Numbered from the stretch's first letter, positions 1 through 9,021 are shown. The stretch is 64,000 nucleotides of DNA from RSA9 sp036381195 (GCA_036381195.1 DASVDH010000084.1:1-64000), one strand, 5' to 3'. Made by a program: numbers and translations. Notes: generated by a model not told the origin, from the letters alone.

Positions 1-1317
1 GGCCGGGCCGGCACCCGCGGCACCGGCCTGCGCCGCCGGATCCGGGGCCGCGGCATCCGCCGCCGTGGCGATGGGCAGGGCGATGCGGAAGATGGCGCCG
101 CCAGCAGGCCCGTTCCCCGCCTCGACCTCGCCGCCGTGCTCGTCCACGATCTCCTTCACGATCGCGAGCCCCATCCCGGTCCCCTCGCCCGCCGGCTTGG
201 TGGTGAAGAAGGGCTCGAAGATGTGCGGCAGGGCGTCCGCGCTGATCCCGGGGCCGGTGTCCGCCACCGTGAGGATCACCCGCTCGGACGGAGCGCCACC
301 GGGCGGCGAGCCGCCGGCCGCGCCGCGCGCGACCTGCGCGCGGATCGTGAGCCGCCGCTCGCGGGCGTCGTACTTCTCCATCGCCTGGAGCGCGTTCACG
401 ATCAGGTTCGAGAGGATGTGGCCCAGGCCCCGCCGGTCCGCGCGCACGGCGGGCAGGTCGGCGGGCACATCCAGCGCGACGCGCACGCCGGCCGCGACCA
501 GCTCGCGGCCGTGGTCCGCGATCGCCTCGCGCACGGCCTCGGCGAGCGGCACGGCCGCCAGCTTCGCAGTGCGCTTGCGAGCGAGCAGCAGCAGGTCCGC
601 GACGATGGCGCTCGCGCGCTCCATCTCGCGCGAGATGGCCCGCACCTGCTCGAGCGCGGCCGGCGGCAGCCCATCCGCCTCCAGCATCTCCGCGATCAGC
701 CGGACGGTGGTGAGGGGCTTGTTCAGCTCGTGCGCGACGCGTGCGATGAGCCGGCCGAGCGCGGAGAGCTTCTCGGACTGCTGGAGCTGCTCACTCGACC
801 GCTGCGCCTCACCCCGGAGCTGCGCCGTCCGCACCGCCACGGCCATGTGGTCCGCCAGCGCGGTCAAGAGCGCGGGATCCAGCGGCCAGCGCTCCGGCAG
901 CTCGCGGTAGGCCAGGCTCATCGCGCCGATGAGCTCCTGCTCCGCCCGGAGCGGGACGACGACGATGTCGCGCACGACCTGCTGCTTGCGGATCTCCTCC
1001 GGCACGAGCGGCGAGTCCTGGATGCCGAGGATGACCAGCGGGTCGCGCCGGCGGTCGAGCGCCGCGAGCACCTCCGGGCGCACGGGGAACCGGTAGCCCG
1101 GCCGCACGCGGGGGCCGCCGGCGCTGCGCTCGTGGGCGACGAGCTCGGCCTCGCCGCCGCGGCGCAGCAGCACGCTCACCCCGTCTGCACGGCTCAGCGC
1201 GAGCACCGTCGAGGCGATGCGGTGCAGGACCTCGGGCAGCTCGAGCGATTCCGCCAGCGCGCTCGCAACGTCGGCGAACGCGGCGACGGCGTCCTGCGCG
1301 GGGCGGGCCGGGCTCAA
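1..1317 (-). CDS. GAF-domain sensor histidine kinase, C-terminus cut by window edge
   Basis: Cytosolic two-component sensor kinase; 439 codons are visible and no stop is reached before base 1. Residues about 10-165 look like a GAF domain. The dimerisation/phosphoacceptor segment follows, with the H-box ARVAHELNKPLT (His about 196), then the N-box (ILSNLIVNALQAME) and the ATP-lid signatures DTGPGIS and GTGMGLAIVKEIVDEHGG of a HATPase_c domain. After the catalytic domain the frame continues into an Ala/Pro/Gly-rich tail. I see no membrane segment, so the signal is probably sensed in the cytoplasm. The TTG start at 1317 is chosen because GGAGG lies seven bases upstream and no in-frame ATG or GTG was found further out. 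A response regulator is expected beyond the left edge. Family assignment is firm; the ligand is unknown. Confidence 0.88.
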   Translation of the reverse strand, partial: MSPARPAQDAVAAFADVASALAESLELPEVLHRIASTVLALSRADGVSVLLRRGGEAELVAHERSAGGPRVRPGYRFPVRPEVLAALDRRRDPLVILGIQDSPLVPEEIRKQQVVRDIVVVPLRAEQELIGAMSLAYRELPERWPLDPALLTALADHMAVAVRTAQLRGEAQRSSEQLQQSEKLSALGRLIARVAHELNKPLTTVRLIAEMLEADGLPPAALEQVRAISREMERASAIVADLLLLARKRTAKLAAVPLAEAVREAIADHGRELVAAGVRVALDVPADLPAVRADRRGLGHILSNLIVNALQAMEKYDARERRLTIRAQVARGAAGGSPPGGAPSERVILTVADTGPGISADALPHIFEPFFTTKPAGEGTGMGLAIVKEIVDEHGGEVEAGNGPAGGAIFRIALPIATAADAAAPDPAAQAGAAGAGPA

Positions 1318-1693
1318 GGCCGGACCTCCGGCCTGCCCGCGGGCGTGCGCGGTCCAGAAGCCACGAGCCGCGGCCGCTGGAGCAATCGAGATGATCGTTC
1401 CCGGAATCGCACCATCTGGACTCGTCTTGGAGGGAAGGAAGCCCATGCGACGGCGGCCGGCGGGGACGCGAGTCGGCTGGCCCGGACCCGGGCGCAAGTT
1501 ACGGGGCACCCAGCATTCTGTCCAGCGGAGCGGCGCCCATGCCGCGACGGTTCGGTAGCCGGCAGGCCGGGCACGCCGTGCAGGAGACGCTTGACACGCG
1601 CGGTGCCCGGCCAGTATCCTCGCCGCCTTCGAGTCAAGCGCCCCGCTGTGCTTCGGCACGCCGTGCGCGCCCGACCGACCCCGGAGCACGCGC
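1318..1693. other. Divergent spacer between kinase and DUF1207-like gene
   Basis: 376 bases without a convincing gene. It separates the leftward kinase from the rightward envelope protein and carries the sigma70-like promoter at 1591-1620. No leftward promoter of comparable quality was found for the kinase. Confidence 0.5.
1591..1620 (+). promoter_or_regulatory. sigma70-type promoter for DUF1207-like gene
   Basis: TTGACA at 1591-1596, an 18-base spacer, then TATCCT at 1615-1620. The expected transcript would start near 1627, about 65 bases before the first possible start codon of the downstream gene. The -35 box is perfect consensus, which is unlikely by chance in DNA this GC-rich. Predicted from sequence only. 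Confidence 0.6.
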
Positions 1694-2836
1694 ATGCCGA
1701 GAATCGAACGGATCCGCCCGGAGGGCGGCCGGCGCCCCGCTCCGCGGCGTGCTTCGCCCGCGGAGCCGCCTGGCGCGCCGGGAATGCCGGCCTCCGCGAC
1801 GCCGTGCGGTGATGGGGCGGCCCTCTGCGCGGCCGCTCGGTTCCGGAGCCCCCGCCGCCGACCCGGAACCGCGCCGCACGGCGCCACGAGGATCCTCGCC
1901 GCGGCGCTGCTGCTCTCGCCCGGCATCGCCGCGGCACAGCCGGGCAGCCAGCGGAGCGGGGCGGGCGCGCAGGCACGGAGCGAAGCCGCCGCGGCCGCAC
2001 GCCAGCCCCGATTGTTCCCCGCCGCCCATTACTTCCCGAGCCCGCTCGCCGACCTGCGCGAGCCGCGCATGGCCGGCGCCCTGATCGGGACCGACCTGTT
2101 CGAGGCGGCATCCGGGCGGGAGCGGCCGTATTTCTCCTTCCCGCCCTACGACGACCCGAGCCCGGACGTTCAGGGCGTCGTCGTGCTCGGGACCAACCTG
2201 CCCGTCTGGCGCCCGATCATCACCACGGACGGCGGCGTGCTGGTCGGCTTCCAGGTGGGCGTGCACGCGCGCTTCCGCATCGAGCGGCCGAGCCGGGACA
2301 AGGTCGGCACCGACTGGATCGTCGCGCTGCCGCTCGAGGCCGCGCACGGCCGCTGGAGCGGCCGGCTCCGCCTGCTGCACCGCAGCTCGCACCTGGGCGA
2401 CGAGCTGGCCGAGGAGACCGGCGCCCGGCGGATCGAGTACAGCCACGAGGCGGTGGACGCACTCGTCGCCTACGGCCTGGCGCCCGGCACGCGCGTCTAC
2501 GCCGGCGGCACGTACATCTTCCGCTCCGTCACCGCCTACGAGCGCTGGCTCGCCGAACGCGGGCTCCGCGACGCGGCCGCCGTCCAGGCCGGGATCGAGG
2601 CGGAGTGGCCCGGGCTCTCCGCCGCCCGTGCCGCGCCGCTGGTTGCCCTGGATTGGCAGCGGGCGCAGCGCACGGAGTGGGACGACGAGCTCTCCCTCGC
2701 CGCCGGCGTCAGAATGAACGCTGGCGGCCGCGAGTTCCGGCTCCTGCTCCGCTTCTTCGACGGCCCTTCCACCCTGGGCGAGTTCTTTCTCACGCCCGAG
2801 TCGTTCTGGGGACTCGAGTTCACGGGCGACCTGTGA
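1694..2836 (+). CDS. DUF1207-like outer-membrane protein
   Basis: 380 aa from the first ATG. The N-terminal 60 residues are Arg/Pro/Ala-rich and precede a hydrophobic, signal-peptide-like stretch (ILAAALLLSPGIAAA, about residues 67-81), so the true start may be the ATG at 1784. The mature part begins FPAAHYFPSPLADLREPRM and continues with alternating hydrophobic and aromatic strands (YFSFPPYD, VLVGFQVGVHARF, ELSLAAGVRMNAG) ending in GLEFTGDL, as expected of a beta-barrel. The FPSPLADxREP segment resembles DUF1207 proteins. No enzymatic motif is visible and the function of that family is unknown to me. It stands alone behind its own promoter. The family name is a recall-based inference; exported barrel-like character is read from the sequence. 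Confidence 0.7.
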   Translation: MPRIERIRPEGGRRPAPRRASPAEPPGAPGMPASATPCGDGAALCAAARFRSPRRRPGTAPHGATRILAAALLLSPGIAAAQPGSQRSGAGAQARSEAAAAARQPRLFPAAHYFPSPLADLREPRMAGALIGTDLFEAASGRERPYFSFPPYDDPSPDVQGVVVLGTNLPVWRPIITTDGGVLVGFQVGVHARFRIERPSRDKVGTDWIVALPLEAAHGRWSGRLRLLHRSSHLGDELAEETGARRIEYSHEAVDALVAYGLAPGTRVYAGGTYIFRSVTAYERWLAERGLRDAAAVQAGIEAEWPGLSAARAAPLVALDWQRAQRTEWDDELSLAAGVRMNAGGREFRLLLRFFDGPSTLGEFFLTPESFWGLEFTGDL

Positions 2837-3294
2837 TCCCCGGCGCCCGGCAGGTCGAGGAACCTGCCGGACGGAGCGCCGGCCCCGCGCTCCGGCGCGC
2901 ATGATGCGGGATTCCACCCCCGATCAGGAAGTGAAAGGAACGAGAACAAAGTAGCGACCGCCGCCCCGCCCGCCCGCTCGCGCATTCCCGCGCGTCCTTC
3001 TCTATCTCATTATCAAGAAATCACTTACGGAGCCATGCCCGGCGCGGTGAACGCGTAAGCACCGTGCATGCAAGGAGATGGCGCGTCCGCGCCCCGCTCC
3101 GGCCCGGTGCGGCCTGGCGAGGCGGGCGGGGCGAGTCGGACGATCTCGGCCAGTCATCGGATCCGCGGGCGAGTCCCCGCCGGCGACGGCGGGAACGACG
3201 CTCCCAGCCAGTCCCACCGCTGATCTCGAGCTCGGGACCGCCACGCCCGCTGACAACGCCGGTCGAACCGTGGAGGAATGGACAAGGAGGCCTC
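2837..3294 (+). other. Non-coding spacer with an AT-rich patch
   Basis: 458 bases with no convincing gene; the overlapping frames are Arg/Pro/Gly-rich shadows. An AT-rich island around 3000-3030 stands out from the GC-rich surroundings and could hold the promoter of the next gene, but I could not fit a clear -35/-10 pair. Confidence 0.4.
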
Positions 3295-4635
3295 ATGCGC
3301 ATCTGGTGTCGTGTCCTGGTGAGCGCCGGTGTGCTCCTGCTCGGCGCGAACGCGCCGCTGGCCGGGCAACGATACGGTGGAGCGTTCGGCATCTACGGCG
3401 GTGGGTCGTGGTTCAGCGACCTCTTGCCCGAAGATGATGCGGCCGAGGCCCGGATGGCCACGAGCTGGGTGGCGGGCCTGCAGATCGAGCGGTGGTTGGG
3501 CAGCGGGCGCGTCGGGCTGCGGTTCGGCGCCGAGTACACGGGGCGGGAGCTGGAGGAACCGGTCGTGGACGACTTCAACGTGTACTCGGGCGAGCTGTCG
3601 CTCCTGTTCCGGCTCCTGTCGCCGGACGTGCGGCGCTCGTTCGCGCCTTACTTCGCGCTGGGAGGCGGGGCCGCGTTCTTCAACGCTGCCGTCGGCCCGT
3701 ATCCGCCCATCGGCTACTATGAAGATCCCGTGACCCGGCCCATGGCGACGATCGGGCTGGGCGCGGATCTGTTCGCCAGGAGCCCCGTGGGGCTCGAGCT
3801 CGAGGTCGCTGACCGCATCCTCATCGAGAGCCCGTTCGGCGATCCGGCGACGTCGAGCCGCATCCGGCCAGTGCATCAGGCCACGGTTCGGCTCGTGCTC
3901 GAGGTGCGCTCCGACCGCCGGCGGGAGGCGCCGCCGGTGCTCGCCGCCTTGCCGGAGGGCCGGGCGGACGCCGCGGACGGGCGGGAGGCGCCGGCCGCCA
4001 CGCCGCCGGCCGCGGAACCACCGGCCGCGGAACCGCCGGCCGCCGAACCGCCGGTCGAACAGGCAGGCGGGTGGGACGGCCCGGCCATGAAGGCGCCGGC
4101 CGAGCCGGAGGCGCACGCCGCGCCCGATCCCGATGCGCAGCCGCCCGCCATGGTCCTCGCCGGCCTCGCCGCGGCCGTCGACGCCAACACCGCCGAGCTG
4201 GAGCGGCTGCGCGCGCGCATCGACGACTTCGGCCGCATGCTGGAGCAGCGCTTGGCCTCGGCTGCCGGCGCGCCGGTGACTGCGGCGCCGTGGACGGGGC
4301 GGCTGTATACGGTGCAGATCGGCGCGTTCCGCAGTGCCGACAGCGCGCAGCGGCTGGCCGAGCAGGTGCGCCGGACCGACGGGCCCGTCTGGGTGAGTCA
4401 GGCGGTGGTGAACGGCCAGACCTTCCACCGGGTCCGGCTAGGCGCGCATGCGAGCCTGGCCGAGGCGCGGCACCACGCCCGGCAGGTCAGGGACGAATAC
4501 GGAGTGCCGGTCTGGGTGGCGCCGGTGCGGGGCTCCGAGGTCCCGGCGGCGGCGACGGTCTCCGCGACGGCCAGGACCACGGCGCCGAAGCCGGCGGCCC
4601 CGCAAGGGGCCGAGCCCGACGCCGACCGCTCCTGA
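3295..4635 (+). CDS. Exported beta-barrel protein with C-terminal SPOR domain
   Basis: 446 aa. The ATG at 3295 follows AAGGAGG four bases away and opens a signal peptide (VLVSAGVLLLGANAPLAG). Residues about 25-205 form alternating Gly/aromatic strands (GGAFGIYGGGSWFSD, LRFGAEYTGREL, FAPYFALGGGAAFF) typical of an outer-membrane barrel. A Pro/Ala/Glu linker with near-perfect PPAAE repeats follows, then a short coiled-coil-like stretch rich in Glu, Arg and Leu. Residues about 338-415 are a SPOR domain (YTVQIGAFRSADSAQRLAEQ, VRLGAHASLAEARHHARQV). SPOR domains bind denuded glycan strands of septal peptidoglycan, so the protein could tether the outer membrane to the wall. A longer in-frame start at 3064 has no signal peptide and is rejected. 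Domain calls are by motif; the barrel-SPOR combination is what makes it unusual. Confidence 0.82.
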   Translation: MRIWCRVLVSAGVLLLGANAPLAGQRYGGAFGIYGGGSWFSDLLPEDDAAEARMATSWVAGLQIERWLGSGRVGLRFGAEYTGRELEEPVVDDFNVYSGELSLLFRLLSPDVRRSFAPYFALGGGAAFFNAAVGPYPPIGYYEDPVTRPMATIGLGADLFARSPVGLELEVADRILIESPFGDPATSSRIRPVHQATVRLVLEVRSDRRREAPPVLAALPEGRADAADGREAPAATPPAAEPPAAEPPAAEPPVEQAGGWDGPAMKAPAEPEAHAAPDPDAQPPAMVLAGLAAAVDANTAELERLRARIDDFGRMLEQRLASAAGAPVTAAPWTGRLYTVQIGAFRSADSAQRLAEQVRRTDGPVWVSQAVVNGQTFHRVRLGAHASLAEARHHARQVRDEYGVPVWVAPVRGSEVPAAATVSATARTTAPKPAAPQGAEPDADRS

Positions 4636-4674
4636 CCGCTCCTGATCCGCTGGCCGGGCGCGGAGAGATCGGAG

Positions 4675-4715
4675 GGCGCCTTCGGCGTGCGGGTCCGCCC
4701 GCCGCCGAAGGCGCC
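4675..4715. terminator. Bidirectional hairpin terminator between convergent genes
   Basis: Perfect 13 bp inverted repeat, GGCGCCTTCGGCG at 4675-4687 against CGCCGAAGGCGCC at 4703-4715. Its right arm ends on the stop codon of the leftward gene. Position and symmetry fit a shared terminator for the SPOR gene and the leftward operon, although there is no T-tract. Confidence 0.6.
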
Positions 4716-5524
4716 TATCCGCTCGCCAGCGCCGCGGCGAACGACCCCACCACGAGCGCCCACACGGCCGCGTACAGCGGCACGAACCGCCTCCGCCGAT
4801 CGAGCATCTCGGGGAAGAGCACCGGCTTGCCGGCGAACTTGCCGCGCGGCTTGTCCGGGAAGAAGAACGTCTTGTACGTCTCGATCGTCATGATCGTGTA
4901 GCCGAGCGCGGGCAGCGCGACGAGCAGGTAGTTGGCCGCGAAGCGGGAGATGACGAGCGCCCAGCCCAACGCGATCGCGGGGCTGCGGAAGAACTTGAAC
5001 CAGTCGAAGCCCTCGATGGGCGCGTCCTTCCATGCGCCGCCGAGCGCGGAGAACCAGCCGCCGGCGCTGCCGGCCGCCGCGAGCGCGAGCCACTGCCCGG
5101 CCGTCGAGCCCGGCTGCGGCAGCACCCACACGGCCGCGGCGAGCGCGAGCGCGGCGCCGGCGACCGCCGCGCCGACCGCGTGCCGCACGCGGCGGCTCTC
5201 GACCACCCGCCCGAACACGGCGAGCTGCATGGGGATCGTGTACTTCGACTGGTCCTGCTCGCGCAGGAACGTCTTGTAGAACTCGACGAGCCCGCGTTCG
5301 CACGCGTAGGTCAGCCCGAACAGCACGACCGCGCCGGCCGCGTGCGTGGGGTCGAGCCCGAGGCCGAGGTGCAGGACGGGCGCGATCATTCCGCTCAACA
5401 CGATGCTGCGCGCGTAGCGCCGCCAGGTGAAGCCCTCGTGCGGCGCGTCCTTGTACATGCCCCAGGTCGCGGTGTGCGCGCCCGCCGCGAGCCCCAGGCC
5501 CAGTGCGAGGAGCGCCGCGCTCAC
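4715..5524 (-). CDS. Internally duplicated membrane protein of unknown function
   Basis: 269 aa with several hydrophobic helices. A tandem duplication is visible. Residues 25-34 read KDAPHEGFTW and 166-175 read KDAPIEGFDW, each followed by RS. Residues 81-86 read EFYKTF and 215-220 read ETYKTF. The two halves (about 20-110 and 160-245) therefore share the order KDAPxEGFxW, helix, helix, ExYKTF, ending in a Lys/Pro-rich cytoplasmic segment. The GTG start overlaps the stop of the Gfo/Idh/MocA gene by four bases (GTGA), so translation is probably coupled. I do not recognise the family. Operon context with two redox enzymes suggests a small-molecule or glycan-related role, but that is inference only. 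Confidence 0.8.
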   Translation of the reverse strand: MSAALLALGLGLAAGAHTATWGMYKDAPHEGFTWRRYARSIVLSGMIAPVLHLGLGLDPTHAAGAVVLFGLTYACERGLVEFYKTFLREQDQSKYTIPMQLAVFGRVVESRRVRHAVGAAVAGAALALAAAVWVLPQPGSTAGQWLALAAAGSAGGWFSALGGAWKDAPIEGFDWFKFFRSPAIALGWALVISRFAANYLLVALPALGYTIMTIETYKTFFFPDKPRGKFAGKPVLFPEMLDRRRRFVPLYAAVWALVVGSFAAALASG

Positions 5525-6489
5525 GCCTCCTCCAGCGAGCGGTAGACCTGCTCGACGAGCTCGACGTCGCGCCGGGCGCGCTCGAGCGTGACGCGCGCTT
5601 CGCGCCCCTCGCGCAGCGCGGCCAGCAGGTCCCGGAACATCGCGCGGTACCCGGCGGGATCCCGGAGCCCGGGGAGGTGCAGCGCGCGGCGCGCTCCGTG
5701 CACGGCGATCGCGAGCCCGTTGGACTCGAACGCGATGCCGCCGCGCGTGCCGTAGATGCGCGAGAGGCGGAGCCCGCGCAGCGGCGAGTGCACCTCCCAC
5801 GAATACGCGAGCGTGCCGACCGCGCCCTCGCGGTAGCGCAGCGTGACCAGCAGGCTCTTCTCCGCTCCTTGCCGCGCGCCGGGCCGCGCGCCGCGCGCGG
5901 ACTCGATCGAGAGTCCCAGCGCGCCCATGAAGTGGATCCAGTGAATGCCGCCCTCGAGCAGCGCGCCGCCGCCCGCGAGCGCCGGGTCGTCTCGCCAGTC
6001 GCCCGTGCGCTGGCTCTTGAGGGCGTTGACGTGGAGGAAGAGGACGTCGCCCAGCGCGCCGCTCTCGATGACCTCGCGCAGCCGGGCGACAGCCGGCTTG
6101 TACGCGTAGTTCTCGGCGACGAGGACCAGCCGGCCCGCGCGCGCGGCCGCCTCCCTTGCGCGGTCGAAGTCCGCGGCGCGGGGGAACGCGGGCTTCTCCA
6201 CGATCACGTGCTTGCCTGCCGCGAGCGCGCGCTCCGTCCACTCGAGGTGCAGCGCGGGCGGCGTGAGCACGAGCACGGCATCGATCTGCGGATCCGCGAG
6301 CGCGGCCTCGTAGGAGTCGAAGGCGGCCGCGCCGCCGTAGCGCCGCGCGTGCGCCCGCGCCACGCCTGGCCGCCGGCTCGCGAACGCCCACGCCGCCTCG
6401 CCCCGGAACCGGCGGAGCGTGCGCGCGTGCCGTCGCGCGGCCAGGCCGCAGCCGAGCAGCGCGAGGCGGAGCGGGGGGCGAGCGGGCAT
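5521..6489 (-). CDS. Gfo/Idh/MocA-family NAD(P)-dependent oxidoreductase
   Basis: 322 aa. Residues 5-12 carry the Rossmann signature LALLGCGLAARRHAR, followed by ALADPQIDAVLVLTPP and the family hallmark GKHVIVEKPAFP (the EKP lysine). The C-terminal half has the substrate-domain pattern GGALLEGGIHWIHFMGAL, with the family's usual G-x-x-x-D-x-x-x-H helix altered to an E-G-G-I-H form. Such enzymes oxidise or reduce sugar, inositol or amino-sugar derivatives with bound NAD(P). The start at 6489 gives a clean Rossmann N-terminus four bases after the GMC gene's stop; a longer in-frame start at 6576 would lie inside that gene and is rejected. It sits in the middle of a three-gene leftward operon. 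Substrate unknown. Confidence 0.88.
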   Translation of the reverse strand: MPARPPLRLALLGCGLAARRHARTLRRFRGEAAWAFASRRPGVARAHARRYGGAAAFDSYEAALADPQIDAVLVLTPPALHLEWTERALAAGKHVIVEKPAFPRAADFDRAREAAARAGRLVLVAENYAYKPAVARLREVIESGALGDVLFLHVNALKSQRTGDWRDDPALAGGGALLEGGIHWIHFMGALGLSIESARGARPGARQGAEKSLLVTLRYREGAVGTLAYSWEVHSPLRGLRLSRIYGTRGGIAFESNGLAIAVHGARRALHLPGLRDPAGYRAMFRDLLAALREGREARVTLERARRDVELVEQVYRSLEEA

Positions 6490-6493
6490 GGCG

Positions 6494-8164
6494 TCAGTCC
6501 TCTCCGCGCACGGGTCGAGCCGGCGCGCGGGCGGAGCGGGGGGCCTCCAGCCGGGCCGGCCGCCGCCACGTGACACGCGCGGGCTCCGCCGGCCACTCGG
6601 CCCGAGCCGTCAGCACGCGCGCGACGTGCTCGCCGCAGCGCAGCGCGTGCGCGGCGATGGTGAGACTCGGGTTCACGGCGCCGGACGTCGGCATGAAGCT
6701 GCCGTCTGCCACATACAGGTTCTCGATGCCGCGGAAGCGGCCCCACTCGTCGAGCGGCGCTGACGCCGGGTCCGCGCCGATGCGCAGGGTGCCCGCGGCG
6801 TGCGAGAACGTGCGGATCCGGTGGACGTAGAACCAGCGCGCCCCGGCGCGCCAGAGGATGCGCCGCGCGGCGCGGATCAGCGCCCGGCGGGCGGCGAGGT
6901 CGCGCTCGGTGTAGCGGTGCGTGATGACGAGCCGCGGCAACCCGAGCCGGTCGCGGTCGGCCCAGTCCACGGTCACGCGGTTCTCCGCGTGCGGCTGATC
7001 CGCCGCGATGACGAGCAGGCCGGTCAGGTGCTCGACCGCGGGGCCGAGCAGTCTCCCGAGCCCGGCGGGCGCGCGTTCGCGCACGAGCGCCAGCGGCGGC
7101 GTCGAGAGCTGCTGGATCGCGCCCAGCGGCCCGGCCGGCTCGGGGACCGACGGGTGCCCGAAGTAGTAGTCGTGGATGCCGAGCTGCTTGTGGAACAGGC
7201 GCTCGGGGTTGGGGCGGCGCGGGAAGACGCCGTAGACGATCGCGTTGCAGTGGCGCATGAGGTAGCGGCCGATCGCCGCGCCGGCCGGGTTCCAGCGCTC
7301 CACCCCGGAGGCGAGGACGAGGTGAGGCGATGCGAGCGCGCCAGCGGCGAGGATGACGGCGCGGGCGCGGAGCACGAAGCGCTCGCCGCCGGGCACGCGG
7401 GCGCACTCCACGCCCGTGACGCGGCCGCGCTCCGCGATGAGCCGCAGGGCGGCGGTGCGCGTCTCGAGCGCGAGCCCGCGCGCGAGGAGCGCCGGGAGGA
7501 TCGCGCTCGCGATGTCGTTCTTCGCGCCGATGGCGCACGCGAAGCCGTCGCAGGTCATGCACGCGACGCACGGCGCCCGGCCGTCGTCGCCCGCGTAGTG
7601 GATGGCGAGCGGCAGTCGGAACGGCGTGAGTCCGAGGGAGCGGGCCGCATGCTCGATGCGCCGCGAGGCGGGAGCCAGCGGCGCGGGCGGCTGCGGGTAG
7701 GGCGCGCTGCGGAACGGCTCCGTGGGGTCCACACCCGCTTCTCCCGCGACGCCGAGCAGCCGCTCCGCGCGTGTGTAGTACGGCTCGAGGTCGGCGTAGC
7801 GGTAGGGCCAGGCCGCGCACGAGTCGGCGACGATGGCGGCCTCCGGCTCGAAGTCGCGCTCGCGGAGCCGCAGCGAGACGCCGCCGTAGAACACAGAGAG
7901 GCCGCCCACGCAGTGGCAGGGCCTCACGTAGGGTCCGTCCGCGCCCGCGAGCACGCGGTACGGCGTGCTCGATGCGACGTACGGTGTCAACTCCCACACG
8001 CCCTCAGGCTCCCAGTTGGCGGGCCCGCGCGCGACCCAGTCCCCGCGCTCGACCACGAGCACGCGCAAGCCCGCCTCGATGGCCGCGTGCGCGGCCATGG
8101 CGCCGCCGAAGCCGCTGCCGATCACCAGCACGTCCCAGCCCTCGCGCGTGGATGCCTCGCCCAT
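6494..8164 (-). CDS. GMC-family FAD-dependent oxidoreductase
   Basis: 556 aa. The N-terminal FAD-binding motif is VLVIGSGFGGAMAA with the ERG acidic turn following. Further GMC features are GGLSVFYGGVSLRL, the Cys cluster CVACMTCDGFACAIGAKND, the second nucleotide-binding stretch AVILAAGALASPHLVLASGV, and the C-terminal active-site region SGAVNPSLTIAAHAL containing the conserved Asn and His. These enzymes oxidise alcohols or sugars at the expense of FAD and an unknown acceptor. The ATG at 8164 is chosen because it places the FAD motif at residue 10; the frame upstream is low-complexity. First gene of the operon with a Gfo/Idh/MocA enzyme, a pairing common in sugar-oxidising pathways. Substrate unknown. 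Confidence 0.9.
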   Translation of the reverse strand: MGEASTREGWDVLVIGSGFGGAMAAHAAIEAGLRVLVVERGDWVARGPANWEPEGVWELTPYVASSTPYRVLAGADGPYVRPCHCVGGLSVFYGGVSLRLRERDFEPEAAIVADSCAAWPYRYADLEPYYTRAERLLGVAGEAGVDPTEPFRSAPYPQPPAPLAPASRRIEHAARSLGLTPFRLPLAIHYAGDDGRAPCVACMTCDGFACAIGAKNDIASAILPALLARGLALETRTAALRLIAERGRVTGVECARVPGGERFVLRARAVILAAGALASPHLVLASGVERWNPAGAAIGRYLMRHCNAIVYGVFPRRPNPERLFHKQLGIHDYYFGHPSVPEPAGPLGAIQQLSTPPLALVRERAPAGLGRLLGPAVEHLTGLLVIAADQPHAENRVTVDWADRDRLGLPRLVITHRYTERDLAARRALIRAARRILWRAGARWFYVHRIRTFSHAAGTLRIGADPASAPLDEWGRFRGIENLYVADGSFMPTSGAVNPSLTIAAHALRCGEHVARVLTARAEWPAEPARVTWRRPARLEAPRSARAPARPVRGED

Positions 8165-8472
8165 CCGCCGCACCCCGCAGCCCCGGTGTCCGCGCGTGCC
8201 CGCCACGACCGCGGCGCGCCACTCGCGCGGCCCATGCGAGCAAGTCGCGGGCCGGTGGGGCAGGCCGCGGCGGTGCGCCGCCCCTGACGTCCCACCTCCC
8301 GTCCGGCGCCGGAACCCTGCGGCACCGGAGCGGGTTACTCGGGGTGTCTCGCCCTCCTGCGGGAAGGAGCGAGGCCGCGCCTCGGGGCAGCGCCGCGCTG
8401 CCGGCGGAGCGAGCCGCGCCGGGACGCGCGCAACGGGCGAGCGGGGCGACGAGTGAGCGAACCGGAGGCCGC

Positions 8473-9021
8473 ATGAACACATCGCGCAGGACCGAGACCG
8501 CGACGCTGGCCGGCGGCTGCTTCTGGTGCCTCGAGGCGGTGTTCCTGGAGCTGCGCGGCGTGCTGGGCGTGCAGTCCGGCTACGCCGGCGGGCACGTGCC
8601 GAACCCGACGTACGAGCAGGTCTGCACGGGGACCACGGGGCACGCGGAGGCGGTGCAGGTCGAGTTCGACCCGGCCGAGCTCTCCTACCGCGACCTGCTG
8701 CGCGTCTTCTTCGCGATCCACGACCCCACGACGCTCAACCGCCAGGGCCCCGACGTCGGCACACAGTACCGCTCCGCGATCTTCTATCACTCGCCCGAGC
8801 AGGAGCGCACGGCCCGGGAGGTGATCGCCGAGCTCGAGCGCGAGAACATCTGGGACGCGCCGATCGTGACCGAGGTCCGGCCGCTGGACGCGTTCTACCC
8901 CGCCGAGGAGTACCACCGCGAGTACTACCGGCTGCACCCGGAGCAGGCGTACTGCCGCGCGGTGATCGCGCCGAAGGTGAGCAAGTTCCGGAAGCAGTTC
9001 GCGGAGCGGCTGAAGGGCTGA
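8473..9021 (+). CDS. msrA: Peptide methionine (S)-S-oxide reductase MsrA
   Basis: 182 aa, the usual family length. MsrA repairs methionine-S-sulfoxide in proteins and free methionine, using thioredoxin as donor. The catalytic motif GGCFWCLEAVF (Cys about 17) is followed by the conserved VQSGYAGGHVPNPTYEQVCTG, GHAEAVQVEFDP, FFAIHDPTTLNRQGPDVGTQYRSAIF (shown in parts: HDPTT, QGPDVGTQYRS) and, near the end, EEYHREYYRLHPEQAYC, where the last Cys may resolve the disulfide. GGAGG sits five bases before the chosen ATG. Single-gene unit, divergent from the GMC operon across 308 bases in which no clear promoter was found. Confidence 0.97.
   Translation: MNTSRRTETATLAGGCFWCLEAVFLELRGVLGVQSGYAGGHVPNPTYEQVCTGTTGHAEAVQVEFDPAELSYRDLLRVFFAIHDPTTLNRQGPDVGTQYRSAIFYHSPEQERTAREVIAELERENIWDAPIVTEVRPLDAFYPAEEYHREYYRLHPEQAYCRAVIAPKVSKFRKQFAERLKG

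Noticed and set aside
8165..8472. N-terminal extension of the GMC oxidoreductase (start at 8482)
   Set aside because: The extra 106 residues are Arg/Pro/Gly-rich and precede the FAD motif, which should be near the N-terminus. The ATG at 8164 is preferred.
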